A model generated the notes under the pieces. The model was not told where the DNA came from. It did not search any database and saw nothing but the letters and a program-made list of their open reading frames with translations. This document shows, in pieces, positions 18,228-28,645 of a stretch of DNA of 64,000 nucleotides. How positions within the stretch are numbered: the first letter of the stretch is position 1; every line of letters begins with the position of its first letter. The translations under genes were made by a program, and so were the position numbers. Source of the DNA: an uncultured Rikenellaceae bacterium. GTDB lineage: Bacteria; Bacteroidota; Bacteroidia; Bacteroidales; Rikenellaceae. Location of the stretch: assembly GCA_944326815.1 (NCBI GenBank), contig CALVFI010000014.1:269164-333163 (forward strand). The letters run 5' to 3'.

Positions 18228-20348
18228 ATGGCAACCAGAGATTTGAAATATACGAGGAATATCGGTATCATGGCTCACATCGATGCCGGTAAGACGACTA
18301 CGTCCGAGCGTATATTGTTCTATACGGGAAAAACCCACAAAATCGGTGAGGTGCACGATGGCGCGGCTACCATGGACTGGATGGTCCAGGAGCAGGAGCG
18401 CGGTATCACCATCACCTCTGCTGCAACCACTGCATTTTGGAAATATAAAGGCGACACCTATCAGATCAATATTATTGACACTCCGGGACACGTGGACTTT
18501 ACCGTTGAGGTAGAGCGTTCGTTGCGTGTGTTGGATGGTGCAGTTGCTACGTTCTGCGCTGTGGGTGGTGTAGAGCCTCAGTCGGAGACGGTATGGCGTC
18601 AGGCTGATAAATATAATGTGCCGCGTATCGGTTATGTCAACAAGATGGACCGTACGGGGGCCGACTTCTTGGCTGTTTGTGCACAGATCAAGGAGCGTTT
18701 GGGGGCTACCGCGCTGCCGATCGTTCTTCCGATTGGTTCCGAGGATAAATTCGTCGGATTGGTAGACCTTATATATAATAATGCGATGGTTTACGATGAC
18801 GCTCGCAAGAACGAACTCGTAAATTACGACATTCAGGACATTCCCGAGAACATGAAGGCTGAAGCCGCTGAATGGCGGAATAAGTTGATCGAGGAGGTCG
18901 CCAGCGTTGACGATGCCCTGATGGAGAAATTCTTTGAGGATCCCGATTCGATCACTCCCGATGAGCTTATCGCAGCTATCCGTAAGGCTACCTGTCAGAT
19001 GAAGCTTGTCCCGATGCTCTGCGGATCTTCGTTCAAGAATAAAGGTGTGCAGAAGTTGCTCGACTGCGTGATGGCTTTCCTGCCCTCTCCGGTGGATGTT
19101 GATGCGATTGTCGGGACTAATCCCAATACGGGAGAAGAGGTCGATCGTAAGCCTTCCGAAGCAGAACCTTTTTGCGGATTGGCTTTCAAGATCGCTACCG
19201 ACCCGTTTGTAGGCCGATTGGCTTTCGTACGTGTTTATTCCGGCAAACTCGATGCAGGTAGCTATGTGCTCAACTCCCGTTCGGGCAAGAAAGAACGTAT
19301 CAGCCGTTTGTATCAGATGCATGCCAACAAACAGAACCCGATGGAGACCGTGGGCGCCGGTGATATCTGCGCTGCCGTAGGTTTCAAGGATATTCGTACG
19401 GGCGATACGCTTTGCGATGAGAATAGCCCGATCGTACTCGAGTCCATGACTTTCCCTGAACCGGTGATCGGTCTGGCTATCGAGCCCAAGACCCAAAAAG
19501 ATCTTGACAAACTGGGGGTAGCCCTTGGTAAACTTGCAGAGGAAGACCCGACCTTTACGGTGAAAACCGATGAGGATAGCGGTCAGACCGTGATTAGCGG
19601 TATGGGTGAGCTCCACTTGGAGATTATCGTAGACCGTCTGAAACGTGAATTCGGCGTAGAGATCAACCAGGGGGCTCCTCAGGTGAACTACAAAGAGGCT
19701 CTGACGGATACGGTTCAGCATCGTGAGGTGTTCAAGAAACAGACCGGTGGTCGTGGTAAGTTTGCTGATATTATTTTCGAAATCGGTCCTGCTGATGATC
19801 CTGAAAAACCGGGTCTGCAGTTTGTGGATGTAGTGAAGGGTGGTAACATTCCCAAAGAGTACATTCCTTCCGTACAGAAAGGTTTCGAGGCAGCAATGTC
19901 CAATGGAGCATTGGCCGGCTACTCGATCGACAATATGAAAGTGACGCTGTTGGATGGTTCGTTCCACCCGGTGGACTCCGATGCCCTTTCGTTCGAGATC
20001 TGCGCTCGGAACGGTTTCCGTGCCGCAGCTTTGAAGGCGAAACCGGTGATTAAGGAGCCGATCATGTCCGTAGAGGTGGTTACACCCGAAGAGAATATGG
20101 GTGATATCATCGGTGACCTGAACAAACGTCGCGGACAGATTGCCGGCATGGAGAGCAAAGGCAATGCCCGCGTGGTGAAAGCCAAAGTTCCTCTGTCGGA
20201 GATGTTCGGTTATGTGACCGTACTCCGCACCATCTCTTCCGGACGTGCTACGTCCTCTATGGAGTTCTCGCATTTCGACGAGGTTCCGGCTAACCTGGCC
20301 AAGGAGATCATCGAAAAGGCAAGTGGCAAACGTAAAGAAAATGAATAA
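18228..20348 (+). CDS. fusA: Elongation factor G
   Basis: 706 residues. The GTPase motifs are clear: AHIDAGKTT (P-loop) near 17-25, DTPGHVDF near 84-91 and NKMD near 139-142, followed by domains II-V ending in the RTISSGRA region near the C-terminus. It drives translocation on the ribosome and, with RRF, recycling. It is the canonical fusA by position after rpsG. tuf does not follow; rpsJ starts 6 bases later. Confidence 0.98.
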   Translation: MATRDLKYTRNIGIMAHIDAGKTTTSERILFYTGKTHKIGEVHDGAATMDWMVQEQERGITITSAATTAFWKYKGDTYQINIIDTPGHVDFTVEVERSLRVLDGAVATFCAVGGVEPQSETVWRQADKYNVPRIGYVNKMDRTGADFLAVCAQIKERLGATALPIVLPIGSEDKFVGLVDLIYNNAMVYDDARKNELVNYDIQDIPENMKAEAAEWRNKLIEEVASVDDALMEKFFEDPDSITPDELIAAIRKATCQMKLVPMLCGSSFKNKGVQKLLDCVMAFLPSPVDVDAIVGTNPNTGEEVDRKPSEAEPFCGLAFKIATDPFVGRLAFVRVYSGKLDAGSYVLNSRSGKKERISRLYQMHANKQNPMETVGAGDICAAVGFKDIRTGDTLCDENSPIVLESMTFPEPVIGLAIEPKTQKDLDKLGVALGKLAEEDPTFTVKTDEDSGQTVISGMGELHLEIIVDRLKREFGVEINQGAPQVNYKEALTDTVQHREVFKKQTGGRGKFADIIFEIGPADDPEKPGLQFVDVVKGGNIPKEYIPSVQKGFEAAMSNGALAGYSIDNMKVTLLDGSFHPVDSDALSFEICARNGFRAAALKAKPVIKEPIMSVEVVTPEENMGDIIGDLNKRRGQIAGMESKGNARVVKAKVPLSEMFGYVTVLRTISSGRATSSMEFSHFDEVPANLAKEIIEKASGKRKENE

Positions 20349-20354
20349 ACAGAT

Positions 20355-20660
20355 ATGAGCCAGAAAATCAGAATCAAACTCAAATCATTCGATCACAATC
20401 TGGTGGATAAATCCGCAGAGAAGATCGTGAAGACCGTGAAGAGTACGGGAGCCGTTGTCAGCGGACCTATTCCGCTGCCTACGCAGAAGAAGATCTTTAC
20501 GGTGAACCGTTCGACCTTCGTGAATAAGAAGGCCCGCGAGCAGTTCCAACTCTGCACATTCAAACGGATCCTCGACATCTATAGCTCGACGCCCAAGACG
20601 ATCGACGCTCTGATGAAACTCGAGCTTCCCAGTGGTGTAGAGGTCGAGATCAAGGTCTGA
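20355..20660 (+). CDS. rpsJ: 30S ribosomal protein S10 (uS10)
   Basis: 101 residues. The sequence contains the PLPTQKK loop and the [24 protein letters not shown] C-terminus typical of S10 (here LDIYSSTPK). In E. coli S10 also partners NusB in antitermination. Only 6 bases separate it from fusA, so the str and S10 operons are fused here. A 76-base gap follows before rplC. Confidence 0.98.
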   Translation: MSQKIRIKLKSFDHNLVDKSAEKIVKTVKSTGAVVSGPIPLPTQKKIFTVNRSTFVNKKAREQFQLCTFKRILDIYSSTPKTIDALMKLELPSGVEVEIKV

Positions 20661-20736
20661 TACCATATAGGTAGTATAGACAGATTGACGAAAATATTTT
20701 TTATAGATAACAAACAGTAAGTAATCAGACAGAAAA

Positions 20737-21354
20737 ATGTCAGGACTCATTGGAAAAAAAATCGGAATGACTTCCGTTTTCAGTGCCGAGGGTAAAAATA
20801 TACCATGCACTGTTATCGAGGCTGGTCCCTGTGTTGTTACGCAAGTGAAGACTGTGGAGAAAGATGGATATGCCGCAGTTCAGATTGCCTATGACGAAAA
20901 AAGTGAAAAACACACCAGCAACAGTTTGTTAGGCCACTTCAAGAAGGCCGGGACGACCCCCAAGCGTCAGATCGCCGAGTTCAAATCGTTTGAAGGCGAA
21001 GTAAATCTGGGCGATGTGATTACGATCGACATCTTCGAGGATAACGACTGGGTGGATGTTACGGGCATCTCGAAAGGCAAAGGCTTCCAGGGCGTTGTGA
21101 AGCGTCATGGTTTCGGTGGCGTTGGCGGCCAAACCCATGGTCAGCACAACCGTCAGCGTAAACCCGGTTCGCTGGGTGCCTCGTCTTACCCTTCGCGCGT
21201 TTTCAAAGGCAAACGTCTGCCGGGCAGAACGGGCGGCGAGCAGGTTAAGGTTCTTAACCTCCGGATTCTCAAGAAACTTCCCGAGAACAATCTCCTTTTG
21301 GTAAAAGGTTCGATTCCGGGAGCAAAGGGGTCTTACTTATTAATCGAGGATTAA
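20737..21354 (+). CDS. rplC: 50S ribosomal protein L3 (uL3)
   Basis: 205 residues, normal length. It carries the [15 protein letters not shown] loop that reaches the peptidyl transferase centre, including the Gln that is methylated by PrmB in other bacteria. The N-terminus ([14 protein letters not shown]) is the usual one. Early 50S assembly protein; second gene of the S10 segment and 2 bases from rplD. Confidence 0.98.
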   Translation: MSGLIGKKIGMTSVFSAEGKNIPCTVIEAGPCVVTQVKTVEKDGYAAVQIAYDEKSEKHTSNSLLGHFKKAGTTPKRQIAEFKSFEGEVNLGDVITIDIFEDNDWVDVTGISKGKGFQGVVKRHGFGGVGGQTHGQHNRQRKPGSLGASSYPSRVFKGKRLPGRTGGEQVKVLNLRILKKLPENNLLLVKGSIPGAKGSYLLIED

Positions 21355-21356
21355 TC

Positions 21357-21983
21357 ATGGAATTAGCGATTTACAATACAGCAGGTAAAGAGACCGGTAA
21401 GAAGGCTCTCCTGAAAGATGAGATCTTCGGCATCGAGCCCAACGATCACGCTATCTATCTCGACGTGAAGCAGTACCTGGCCAATCAGCGTCAGGGTACG
21501 CACAAGTCGAAACAGCGTAACGAGGTTGCGGGCTCTACCCGAAAACTGAAAAGACAGAAAGGAACCGGCGGCGCCCGTGCAGGCAGCATCCTCTCACCGC
21601 TCTTCCCGGGTGGCGGTCGTGTATTCGGTCCCGTTCCACGTGATTACAGTTTCAAGCTCAACAAGAAACTCAAAGCGTTGGCACGCAAAAGTGCTCTGAC
21701 CTACAAAGCGAAAGGCGAGTCGATCAAGGTGGTTGAGGATTTCACGTTCGAAACTCCCAAAACCAAATCCTTCATCGCAATGGCTGAGAACCTTCAGCTT
21801 GCAGGGAAGAAACTTTTGGTGGTTCTTCCGGAGTCGAACCACAATGTGATTCTTTCTGCCCGTAATCTTCAGAACGTGAAGGTGATTCCGGCAGCCAGCA
21901 TGAATACCTACGACGTGATGAATGCCGGAGTGGTGCTCATGGCCGAGAGTTCCGTAAATGTCATTAACGAAATGTTAGCGTAA
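21357..21983 (+). CDS. rplD: 50S ribosomal protein L4 (uL4)
   Basis: 208 residues. The long exit-tunnel loop [13 protein letters not shown] is visible near 61-73, followed by [15 protein letters not shown]. In E. coli L4 represses the S10 operon; whether that holds here is not visible. It starts 2 bases after the rplC stop. Confidence 0.98.
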   Translation: MELAIYNTAGKETGKKALLKDEIFGIEPNDHAIYLDVKQYLANQRQGTHKSKQRNEVAGSTRKLKRQKGTGGARAGSILSPLFPGGGRVFGPVPRDYSFKLNKKLKALARKSALTYKAKGESIKVVEDFTFETPKTKSFIAMAENLQLAGKKLLVVLPESNHNVILSARNLQNVKVIPAASMNTYDVMNAGVVLMAESSVNVINEMLA

Positions 21984-21994
21984 ACAGAACAAAG

Positions 21995-22285
21995 ATGGAA
22001 ATGTTAATTAAGCCAATTTTGACCGAAAAAATGACGGCTCAGGGCGATAAGCTGAACCGTTACGGTTTTATCGTTGATCCAAGAGCTAACAAGTTGCAGA
22101 TCCGTACTGCCGTCGAGCAGATGTACAATGTCGTTGTTACCGACGTGAACACCATCAACTATATGGGCAAGGCCAAAAGCCGTTATACCAAAGCCGGGTT
22201 GCTGGAGGGTCGCTCCAACAACTTCAAAAAGGCAATTGTTACCCTGAAAAACGGAGATAAGATCGATTTTTACAGTAATATCTAA
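21995..22285 (+). CDS. rplW: 50S ribosomal protein L23 (uL23)
   Basis: 96 residues. It begins [13 protein letters not shown] and keeps the [11 protein letters not shown] and VNTINYMGK segments of the family. L23 lies at the tunnel exit and is the docking site for trigger factor and SRP. Located between rplD and rplB with short gaps. Confidence 0.97.
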   Translation: MEMLIKPILTEKMTAQGDKLNRYGFIVDPRANKLQIRTAVEQMYNVVVTDVNTINYMGKAKSRYTKAGLLEGRSNNFKKAIVTLKNGDKIDFYSNI

Positions 22286-22290
22286 GAGAG

Positions 22291-23112
22291 ATGGCAGTAA
22301 GAAAGTTTAAACCCATTACCCCGGGTACAAGACATAAGGTGATCGGCACGTTCGACGACATTACGACGAACAAGCCCGAAAAGTCGTTGCTCAGTCCCAA
22401 GAAGAGCACCGGCGGCCGTAACAATTCCGGCCGGATGACCATGCGTTATATCGGTGGCGGCCACAAGCAGATGTATCGTGAGATCGATTTTCGTCGTGCC
22501 AAAGATGGTATGGATGCAGTGGTGAAGACCATCGAATATGACCCGAACCGTTCAGCACGTATTGCATTGATCTGCTATGCAGACGGTCAGAAGAGCTATA
22601 TTCTCGCTCCCAATGGTCTGAAAGTAGGCCAGGTTGTTAAGAGCGGCGAAGGCGTAACCCCCGAAGTAGGAAACACGCTTTTCCTTTCGGAGATTCCGCT
22701 GGGAACGGTGATCCACAACATTGAACTCTATCCCGGTCAGGGAGCTGTAATGGCTCGTAGTGCCGGAACCTACGCGCAGCTTCTGGCCCGTGAAGGTAAA
22801 TATGCTATAATCAAACTGCCTTCGGGCGAGACGCGTATGGTGCTTGTCACCTGCCGTGCTACGGTCGGAGCAGTGTCGAACCCCGACCATAGCCTTGAAC
22901 AACACGGTAAGGCAGGTCGCAAGAGATGGCTCGGTCGCAGACCCCGCAATCGCGGTGTGACGATGAACCCGGTAGATCACCCGATGGGTGGTGGCGAAGG
23001 CCGTTCTTCGGGAGGTCATCCCCGTTCGCGTAAAGGCCTGTTGGCTAAAGGTTACAAGACCCGTAACCCGAAAAAGACCACAACCAAGTTCATTGTTTCA
23101 AAAAGAAAGTAA
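22291..23112 (+). CDS. rplB: 50S ribosomal protein L2 (uL2)
   Basis: 273 residues, the usual size. The C-terminal stretch [13 protein letters not shown] holds the conserved His near the peptidyl transferase centre. SH3 and OB-like domains are in place ([18 protein letters not shown] near the N-terminus). It is required for subunit joining. Starts 5 bases after rplW. Confidence 0.98.
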   Translation: MAVRKFKPITPGTRHKVIGTFDDITTNKPEKSLLSPKKSTGGRNNSGRMTMRYIGGGHKQMYREIDFRRAKDGMDAVVKTIEYDPNRSARIALICYADGQKSYILAPNGLKVGQVVKSGEGVTPEVGNTLFLSEIPLGTVIHNIELYPGQGAVMARSAGTYAQLLAREGKYAIIKLPSGETRMVLVTCRATVGAVSNPDHSLEQHGKAGRKRWLGRRPRNRGVTMNPVDHPMGGGEGRSSGGHPRSRKGLLAKGYKTRNPKKTTTKFIVSKRK

Positions 23113-23130
23113 AATTAAAAAAGTAGCATA

Positions 23131-23400
23131 ATGAGCCGTTCACTTAAAAAAGGACCGTACATTGAGCCCAAACTGGAGGCGAGGGTCATAGCCCAAAAGG
23201 AGGGTGGTAAGAAGGCTGTCATCAAGACGTGGTCTCGGGCAAGCATGATTTCGCCTGACTTTGTAGGCCAGACGATCGCAGTCCACAACGGGAACAAATT
23301 CATCCCGGTATATGTAACAGAGAATATGGTGGGCCACAAGCTCGGTGAATTCTCTCCGACGAGAACTTTCCGCGGTCACGCAGGTAACAAGAAAAAATAG
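23131..23400 (+). CDS. rpsS: 30S ribosomal protein S19 (uS19)
   Basis: 89 residues. The [12 protein letters not shown] start and [19 protein letters not shown] stretch are diagnostic. It binds with S13 in the 30S head near the A-site tRNA. Located between rplB and rplV, 6 bases before the latter. Confidence 0.97.
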   Translation: MSRSLKKGPYIEPKLEARVIAQKEGGKKAVIKTWSRASMISPDFVGQTIAVHNGNKFIPVYVTENMVGHKLGEFSPTRTFRGHAGNKKK

Positions 23401-23406
23401 TAGGAA

Positions 23407-23817
23407 ATGGGTGCAAGAAAAAGCATAAGAGCCAAAGAATTAAAGGCTGAGAAGAAGCAGAAGGCCATAGCCGTTCTGCGGGATTGCCCGACATCGCCGC
23501 GCAAGATGCGTTTGGTGGCTGATATGATCCGGGGCATCGAGATCAATAAAGCGCTGGGTATGCTTCGTTTCTCCAAGAAGGAGGCTTCCATCCGGCTTGA
23601 AAAATTGTTGCGTTCGGCGATCTCCAACTGGGAGGCCAAGAACGAGGGCGTGAGCCTGGAGGATACGCCTCTCTGCGTGAAAGAGATTTCCGTAGACGGC
23701 GGTCGGATGCTCAAACGTATCCAACCGGCACCGCAGGGTCGTGCTCATCGGATTCGTAAACGTTCGAATCACGTGACGATCATAGTAGACAAAATGGTTA
23801 ACGAAGAAAAAAAGTAA
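23407..23817 (+). CDS. rplV: 50S ribosomal protein L22 (uL22)
   Basis: 136 residues, a little longer than the E. coli protein (110), mostly through a Lys-rich N-terminal extension ([12 protein letters not shown]). The tunnel beta-hairpin lies in the [17 protein letters not shown] segment, where macrolide resistance insertions occur in other species. Next to rpsC (4-base gap). Confidence 0.97.
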   Translation: MGARKSIRAKELKAEKKQKAIAVLRDCPTSPRKMRLVADMIRGIEINKALGMLRFSKKEASIRLEKLLRSAISNWEAKNEGVSLEDTPLCVKEISVDGGRMLKRIQPAPQGRAHRIRKRSNHVTIIVDKMVNEEKK

Positions 23818-23821
23818 GCAG

Positions 23822-24586
23822 ATGGGACAGAAAGTTAATCCGATAGCAAACCGTCTCGGTATCATTCGCGGTTGGGATTCCAACTGGTATGGCGGCAAGG
23901 ATTTCTCCTCGAAATTGGTGGAGGATGCAAAGATCCGCGAATATCTGAACGCCCGTCTGGCGAAGGCAAGTATTTCGAAAATCATCATCGAGCGTACGTT
24001 GAAGCTCGTTACGGTGACTATCTCCACGGCTCGTCCGGGTATCATTATCGGTAAGGGCGGTCAGGAGGTTGACAAACTGAAAGAGGAGTTGAAGAAGCTT
24101 ACCGGTAAAGAGGTTCAGATCAACATCTTTGAGGTAAAACGTCCGGAACTCGACGCTGTGATCGTTGCTAACAACATCGCCCGTCAACTCGAGGGTCGTA
24201 TCTCTTACCGTCGTGCGATCAAAACCGCAATCGCCTCGACCATGCGAATGGGCGCAGAGGGTATCAAGATTCAGATCTCAGGTCGTGTGGGTGGAGCTGA
24301 AATGGCCCGCAACGAGACCTACAAGGAGGGTCGTATTCCGCTGCATACGTTCCGTGCAGATGTAGACTATTGCCTGGCCGAAGCACTTACGAAGGTGGGT
24401 ATTCTCGGTATCAAGGTGTGGATTTGCACTGGCGAGGTGTATGCGAAACGCGATCTCTTTGAAATTAACGGAGCCAGCGCAGCCAATGCGCAGGGTGGTT
24501 CGTCCCGTTCGGAAGGTCGTGACCGCGGAGATCGTGGAGACCGCAGAGGCGGTGGCCGGAAGAGAAGAAACAACAATAATAAGTAG
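23822..24586 (+). CDS. rpsC: 30S ribosomal protein S3 (uS3)
   Basis: 254 residues. The type II KH domain has [13 protein letters not shown] near 74-86. It lines the mRNA entry channel and has helicase activity with S4 and S5. The C-terminus carries an extra Arg/Gly/Asp-rich tail (repeats of RGDR, then [11 protein letters not shown]) beyond the E. coli length of 233, which is common in this phylum. Confidence 0.97.
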   Translation: MGQKVNPIANRLGIIRGWDSNWYGGKDFSSKLVEDAKIREYLNARLAKASISKIIIERTLKLVTVTISTARPGIIIGKGGQEVDKLKEELKKLTGKEVQINIFEVKRPELDAVIVANNIARQLEGRISYRRAIKTAIASTMRMGAEGIKIQISGRVGGAEMARNETYKEGRIPLHTFRADVDYCLAEALTKVGILGIKVWICTGEVYAKRDLFEINGASAANAQGGSSRSEGRDRGDRGDRRGGGRKRRNNNNK

Positions 24587-24611
24587 TAGGACCTTTTAAA
24601 GCGACATAGAA

Positions 24612-25040
24612 ATGTTACAGCCAAAAAAGACCAAATTCAGAAGAATGCAGAAAGGGCGCATGAAAGGTCTCGCCCAGAGGGGCAACCAGCTTGCATTCGG
24701 CTCGTTCGGCATCAAGGCATTGGATTCTACCTGGATCACCGGCCGTCAGATCGAGGCTGCCCGTCAGGCAATCGTACGTTATATGAAACGTGAAGGACAG
24801 ATCTGGATCCGGATCTTCCCCGATAAACCAATTACCAAAAAACCCGCCGAAGTACGTATGGGTAAAGGTAAAGGTTCGCCCGAGGGATTTGTGGCTCCGG
24901 TAACTCCGGGTCGTATCCTGATCGAGGCTGAAGGGGTGCCTCTGGAAGTGGCTCAGGAAGCACTGCGTCTGGGAGCCCAGAAACTTCCGATCCCCACGAA
25001 GTTTATCGTAAGAAGAGATTACACTGAAAACAGCATTTAG
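24612..25040 (+). CDS. rplP: 50S ribosomal protein L16 (uL16)
   Basis: 142 residues. It begins [19 protein letters not shown] and has [15 protein letters not shown], the segment contacting tRNA in the 50S A site. L16 is a late assembly protein. It lies between rpsC and rpmC. Confidence 0.97.
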   Translation: MLQPKKTKFRRMQKGRMKGLAQRGNQLAFGSFGIKALDSTWITGRQIEAARQAIVRYMKREGQIWIRIFPDKPITKKPAEVRMGKGKGSPEGFVAPVTPGRILIEAEGVPLEVAQEALRLGAQKLPIPTKFIVRRDYTENSI

Positions 25041-25045
25041 GCGAT

Positions 25046-25240
25046 ATGAAAACTACCGAAATAAAAGAACTTACCGTTTCCGACCTCAAAGAGAGGATCG
25101 ATGCGACGAAGGCAGAATTGGTACGCCTGAAACTCAACCATGCCGTTTCTCCGGTGGAGAATCCCGGTGTTATCAAGAAAACCCGCAGAGATATTGCACG
25201 AATGCTCACTGTCCTGCGTCAGAAGGAAACCCTTAAATAG
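25046..25240 (+). CDS. rpmC: 50S ribosomal protein L29 (uL29)
   Basis: 64 residues, the expected two-helix protein near the tunnel exit. [13 protein letters not shown] at the N-terminus and [14 protein letters not shown] in the second helix are typical. Located 5 bases after rplP and 8 before rpsQ. Confidence 0.96.
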   Translation: MKTTEIKELTVSDLKERIDATKAELVRLKLNHAVSPVENPGVIKKTRRDIARMLTVLRQKETLK

Positions 25241-25248
25241 TTATCACT

Positions 25249-25503
25249 ATGGAAAGAAATCTTAGAAAAGAGAGAATAGGGGTGGTTGTAAGCAATAAGA
25301 TGGATAAGACCGTTACTGTTGCTGTCAAGAGGAAAGTGAAGCATCCGATTTACGGGAAATTCGTGAACAAGACGACCAAATTCGTTGCGGCCGACGACAC
25401 GAATACCTGCAATCCGGGCGACACCATCAAGATCATGGAGACCCGTCCCCTGAGCAAAACCAAGCGTTGGAGATTAGTAGAAATCATAGAAAGAGCTAAA
25501 TAG
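25249..25503 (+). CDS. rpsQ: 30S ribosomal protein S17 (uS17)
   Basis: 84 residues, OB fold. [21 protein letters not shown] and the C-terminal [16 protein letters not shown] are the family signatures. Primary 16S-binding protein of the 5' domain. It is followed after 2 bases by rplN. Confidence 0.97.
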   Translation: MERNLRKERIGVVVSNKMDKTVTVAVKRKVKHPIYGKFVNKTTKFVAADDTNTCNPGDTIKIMETRPLSKTKRWRLVEIIERAK

Positions 25504-25505
25504 TC

Positions 25506-25871
25506 ATGATACAGCAAGAAAGCAGAATGGTTGTTGCCGACAACAGCGGTGCGAAGGAGGTTCTTTGTATCCGGGTACTCGGCGGCACCGGCAAACGCTA
25601 TGCAACCATCGGCGATAAGGTCGTTGTGACCGTAAAGAGCGCAACCCCTTCGGGCGATATGAAAAAAGGTACCGTATCGAAGGCTGTTGTTGTGAGAACT
25701 ACCAAGGAGATCAGGCGTCAGAACGGATCCTATATCCGTTTCGATGACAATGCCGTGGTTCTTCTGAACAATCAGGGTGAGATGAGAGGAACCCGTATTT
25801 TCGGCCCGGTGGCCAGGGAACTCCGCGATTCCTATATGAAGATTATTTCACTCGCACCGGAAGTATTGTAA
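25506..25871 (+). CDS. rplN: 50S ribosomal protein L14 (uL14)
   Basis: 121 residues. [19 protein letters not shown] and the ARELR segment near the C-terminus are typical. L14 forms an inter-subunit bridge and binds the silencing factor RsfS in other bacteria. First gene of the spc part of the cluster, without any visible new promoter before it. Confidence 0.98.
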   Translation: MIQQESRMVVADNSGAKEVLCIRVLGGTGKRYATIGDKVVVTVKSATPSGDMKKGTVSKAVVVRTTKEIRRQNGSYIRFDDNAVVLLNNQGEMRGTRIFGPVARELRDSYMKIISLAPEVL

Positions 25872-25891
25872 ACCCATAAGAGTCAATCAAG

Positions 25892-26215
25892 ATGTCAGTT
25901 AAATTACATATCAAAAAGGGGGATACCGTTTACGTAAACGCCGGCGACAACAAAGGCCAAAGCGGTAAGGTACTCAAGGTGATCGTGGAGAAGAGCCGGG
26001 CCATCGTCGAGGGCGTGAACCTGGTTTCGAAAAGCACGAAACCCAACGCGAAGAACCCCCAGGGTGGTATCGTTAAGCAGGAGGCAGCGATACACATCTC
26101 CAATCTGCAGCCGATCGACCCCAAAACGGGTAAAGCTACTCGCATCGGGCGCAAGAAGAATGCAGAAGGCAAGTCAGTTCGTTACGCTAAAAAGTCGGGG
26201 GAGGAGATTAAATAA
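25892..26215 (+). CDS. rplX: 50S ribosomal protein L24 (uL24)
   Basis: 107 residues. The KOW motif is at the N-terminus ([20 protein letters not shown]). It is an assembly-initiating protein near the tunnel exit. Its stop codon shares one base with the start of rplE (TAATG at 26213), indicating translational coupling. Confidence 0.97.
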   Translation: MSVKLHIKKGDTVYVNAGDNKGQSGKVLKVIVEKSRAIVEGVNLVSKSTKPNAKNPQGGIVKQEAAIHISNLQPIDPKTGKATRIGRKKNAEGKSVRYAKKSGEEIK

Positions 26216-26772
26216 TGGCATACGTACCAACACTCAAGACAAAGTATAAGGAGCAGATCATTCCTGCCCTTACGAAGGAATTTGATTACAAGAGCGTAAT
26301 GCAGGTTCCCAAGCTTCAGAAGATCGTTATCAACCAGGGTCTCGGTCAGGCTACAGCCGACAAGAAATTGTTGGAGGTTGCACAGCAGGAGCTTACGGTG
26401 ATTACCGGCCAAAAGGCAGTGCTCACCAAGTCGAAGAAAGATATCTCGAACTTTAAGTTGCGTAAAGGGATGCCTATCGGTGTTCGTGTAACGCTTCGTT
26501 CCGATAAGATGTACGAGTTCCTTGAAAGGCTGATTGCCGTGGCACTGCCCCGTATCCGTGATTTCAAGGGAATTAACGAGAAATTCGATGGCCAGGGCAA
26601 CTACACGTTGGGTATTACGGAACAGATTATCTTCCCGGAGATCGATATCGATAAGATTACGAAAATCTTCGGTATGGAGATTACGTTCGTGACTTCGGCC
26701 CCGACCGACGAAGAGGCTTATGCTCTGCTGAGAGAGTTCGGCCTTCCATTCAAGAATGCAAAAAAGAACTAA
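26215..26772 (+). CDS. rplE: 50S ribosomal protein L5 (uL5)
   Basis: 185 residues. It keeps [11 protein letters not shown] and RDFKGI near 105-110, plus the C-terminal [13 protein letters not shown] motif. L5 binds 5S rRNA and contacts S13 across the subunit interface. Coupled to rplX by a 1-base overlap and followed by rpsN after 6 bases. Confidence 0.97.
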   Translation: MAYVPTLKTKYKEQIIPALTKEFDYKSVMQVPKLQKIVINQGLGQATADKKLLEVAQQELTVITGQKAVLTKSKKDISNFKLRKGMPIGVRVTLRSDKMYEFLERLIAVALPRIRDFKGINEKFDGQGNYTLGITEQIIFPEIDIDKITKIFGMEITFVTSAPTDEEAYALLREFGLPFKNAKKN

Positions 26773-26778
26773 TAGAAC

Positions 26779-27048
26779 ATGGCAAAGGAATCAATGAAGG
26801 CACGCGAGGTGAAACGCCTCAAACTCGTGCAGAGATATGCCGCTAAACGTGCTGCACTGAAAGAAGCCGGAGACCAGGAAGGACTCGCTAAATTGCCTCG
26901 CAATTCGAATCCGATCCGTCTGCACAACCGTTGCAAGATGACCGGTCGTCCGAAAGGATATATCCGTCAGTTCGGTATCAGCCGTATTCAGTTCCGCGAG
27001 ATGGCTTCCAAAGGTCTGATCCCGGGTGTGAAGAAAGCAAGTTGGTAG
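26779..27048 (+). CDS. rpsN: 30S ribosomal protein S14 (uS14), zinc-free form
   Basis: 89 residues. This is the longer form without the CxxC zinc ribbon; only one Cys is present ([15 protein letters not shown]). The RLHNRC and [11 protein letters not shown] motifs are clear. It is the last gene before a structured 239-base gap that separates it from rpsH. Confidence 0.97.
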   Translation: MAKESMKAREVKRLKLVQRYAAKRAALKEAGDQEGLAKLPRNSNPIRLHNRCKMTGRPKGYIRQFGISRIQFREMASKGLIPGVKKASW

Positions 27049-27057
27049 CAGAAACGG

Positions 27058-27134
27058 CATTCTGAACCGGGAGTCAAGGGGGAAAGAGCCTGTAAAAAGA
27101 GGTTGCTTTGCCCCTTGGAACCGGTGTCAGAATG
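27058..27134 (+). terminator. Large hairpin between rpsN and rpsH (terminator or regulatory RNA)
   Basis: Three paired blocks nest around a 29-base loop: CATTCTGA (27058-27065) with TCAGAATG (27127-27134), ACCGG (27066-27070) with CCGGT (27121-27125), and CAAGGGG (27075-27081) with CCCCTTG (27111-27117), 20 pairs in all. The T-rich TGTTTTATTTATATTT follows directly. It may end or attenuate transcription after rpsN, or be a ribosomal-protein binding site. Confidence 0.6.
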
Positions 27135-27187
27135 TGTTTTATTTATATTTAAACGCGCTAAATCAATGGTTTTTGTAAAAAAAACCG

Positions 27188-27195
27188 TATCTTTG
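27188..27195 (+). promoter_or_regulatory. Candidate internal -7 element before rpsH
   Basis: TATCTTTG, an exact TAnnTTTG match, 93 bases before the rpsH ATG and about 55 bases after the hairpin. No TTTG sits at the ideal -33 distance (one is at 27172-27175, 12 bases away). It suggests the second half of the cluster can be started independently. Confidence 0.5.
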
Positions 27196-27287
27196 GCGCT
27201 GCTTTGGTAATTGACGCGTGTGAAAGCGCGGCTAAAACAAACACAACTTATTAATTAACAGATTTTTAACTTTTAATTCTTTTAACA

Positions 27288-27686
27288 ATGACAGATCCAA
27301 TTGCGGATTTTCTGACCAGAATTAGAAACGCGGTGAAAGCCAATCACAAAGTGGTTGAAGCTCCCGGCTCAAAAATCAAACAAGAGATCACCAAGATCCT
27401 CTATGATCAGGGTTTCATTCTCGCCTATAAGTTTGAGAACAACGAGAAAGGCCATCCGATGATCAAAATCGCTCTGAAGTACCATGCAGAGACCAAGACG
27501 AACGCTATCAAGGATTTGAAGCGTGTCAGCCGTCCCGGTTTGCGTCGTTATGCAGACGTGGAACACATGCCGAAAGTACAGAACGGTTTGGGTATAGCCA
27601 TCGTATCGACCTCCAAAGGTGTGATGACCGATAAGAAGGCCCGTCAGGAGAATGTCGGCGGTGAAGTATTGTGTTATGTTTACTAA
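27288..27686 (+). CDS. rpsH: 30S ribosomal protein S8 (uS8)
   Basis: 132 residues. MTDPIADFLTRIRNA and the C-terminal GVMTDKKARQENVGGEVLCYV are diagnostic. S8 binds the central domain of 16S rRNA and in E. coli represses the spc operon by binding its mRNA. It opens the second half of the cluster after the structured gap. Confidence 0.97.
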   Translation: MTDPIADFLTRIRNAVKANHKVVEAPGSKIKQEITKILYDQGFILAYKFENNEKGHPMIKIALKYHAETKTNAIKDLKRVSRPGLRRYADVEHMPKVQNGLGIAIVSTSKGVMTDKKARQENVGGEVLCYVY

Positions 27687-27703
27687 TTAAAAAAGTTTTT
27701 ATA

Positions 27704-28261
27704 ATGTCAAGAATTGGAAAATTACCTGTAAACTTGCCCGCAGGCGTGACGGTAACCGTATCGCCTGATAATGTGGTAAGCGTGAAAGGGCCTCTTGGCA
27801 CTTTGAGTCAGAAGGTAGATTCTGACATCAAGGTGACGGTAGAGGATGGCGCAGTACATGTAACGCGCCCCACCAACCAGCCTCGCCACCGTTCGATGCA
27901 TGGTCTGTATCGTGCGTTGATTCATAACATGGTGGAGGGTGTATCGAAAGGATATGAGATCAAACAAGAGCTCGTCGGTGTCGGTTTCAAAGCTGAGGCT
28001 AAAGGGCAAATCCTTGAGTTGAGTCTCGGTTATTCGCATGATATTCATTTTATGCTTCCCGCCGAAGTGAAGGCAGAGGCAGTGACGGAGAAGAAGAGCA
28101 ATCCGATCGTCACTCTCAAGAGCATCGACAAGCAACTGATCGGTCAGGTGGCCGCCAAGCTTCGTTCGTTGCGTAAGCCCGAGCCGTACAAAGGAAAAGG
28201 TATCAAGTTTGTCGGCGAACAGCTTCGTCGTAAAGCTGGTAAGTCTGCTAATGCTAAATAG
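27704..28261 (+). CDS. rplF: 50S ribosomal protein L6 (uL6)
   Basis: 185 residues from the ATG at 27704 (MSRIGKLPV), the conserved start; an upstream in-frame extension would overlap rpsH. Two similar alpha/beta domains are visible. The C-terminal RKPEPYKGKGIKF motif contacts 23S rRNA. Starts 17 bases after rpsH. Confidence 0.97.
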   Translation: MSRIGKLPVNLPAGVTVTVSPDNVVSVKGPLGTLSQKVDSDIKVTVEDGAVHVTRPTNQPRHRSMHGLYRALIHNMVEGVSKGYEIKQELVGVGFKAEAKGQILELSLGYSHDIHFMLPAEVKAEAVTEKKSNPIVTLKSIDKQLIGQVAAKLRSLRKPEPYKGKGIKFVGEQLRRKAGKSANAK

Positions 28262-28276
28262 TAAAAACGTACAACT

Positions 28277-28639
28277 ATGTCATTGAATAAGATAGAAAGA
28301 AGAGAGAGGATCAAGATGCGTATCCGCAAGATTGTGAGCGGAACGGCAGAGCGTCCCCGCATGACTGTATTCAGGAGCAACAAGCAGATCTACGTACAGT
28401 TTATCGATGATGTCAAAGGTGTTACCTTAGCTATGGCTTCGTCGTTGGATAAAGAAGTGGCAGAAAAAACCGCAGGTTTGAACAAAACGCAGGTAGCGTC
28501 CCTCGTGGGTAAACTTGCTGCAGAGCGTGCTTCTTCCAAAGGTATTTCGGAAGTGGCTTTCGACCGTAATGGTTATCTCTATCACGGTAGGGTTAAAATG
28601 TTAGCGGATGCCGCCAGAGAGGGTGGTCTTAAATTCTAA
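28277..28639 (+). CDS. rplR: 50S ribosomal protein L18 (uL18)
   Basis: 120 residues, normal length. The basic N-terminus and [16 protein letters not shown] segment bind 5S rRNA; the C-terminus ([24 protein letters not shown]) is strongly conserved. It lies 15 bases after rplF and 6 before rpsE. Confidence 0.97.
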   Translation: MSLNKIERRERIKMRIRKIVSGTAERPRMTVFRSNKQIYVQFIDDVKGVTLAMASSLDKEVAEKTAGLNKTQVASLVGKLAAERASSKGISEVAFDRNGYLYHGRVKMLADAAREGGLKF

Positions 28640-28645
28640 GCGATT

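Noticed and set aside
18207..20273. A 688-codon minus-strand open frame opposite fusA
   Set aside because: Highly conserved, codon-biased genes often give long antisense frames. The sense gene is unmistakable EF-G and the antisense protein shows no motif.
24490..24586. Arg/Gly/Asp repeats at the end of rpsC as a CRISPR-like or DNA repeat
   Set aside because: The short repeats are codon-level repeats in a protein tail, not spaced DNA repeats. No CRISPR array or cas gene was seen anywhere in the window.
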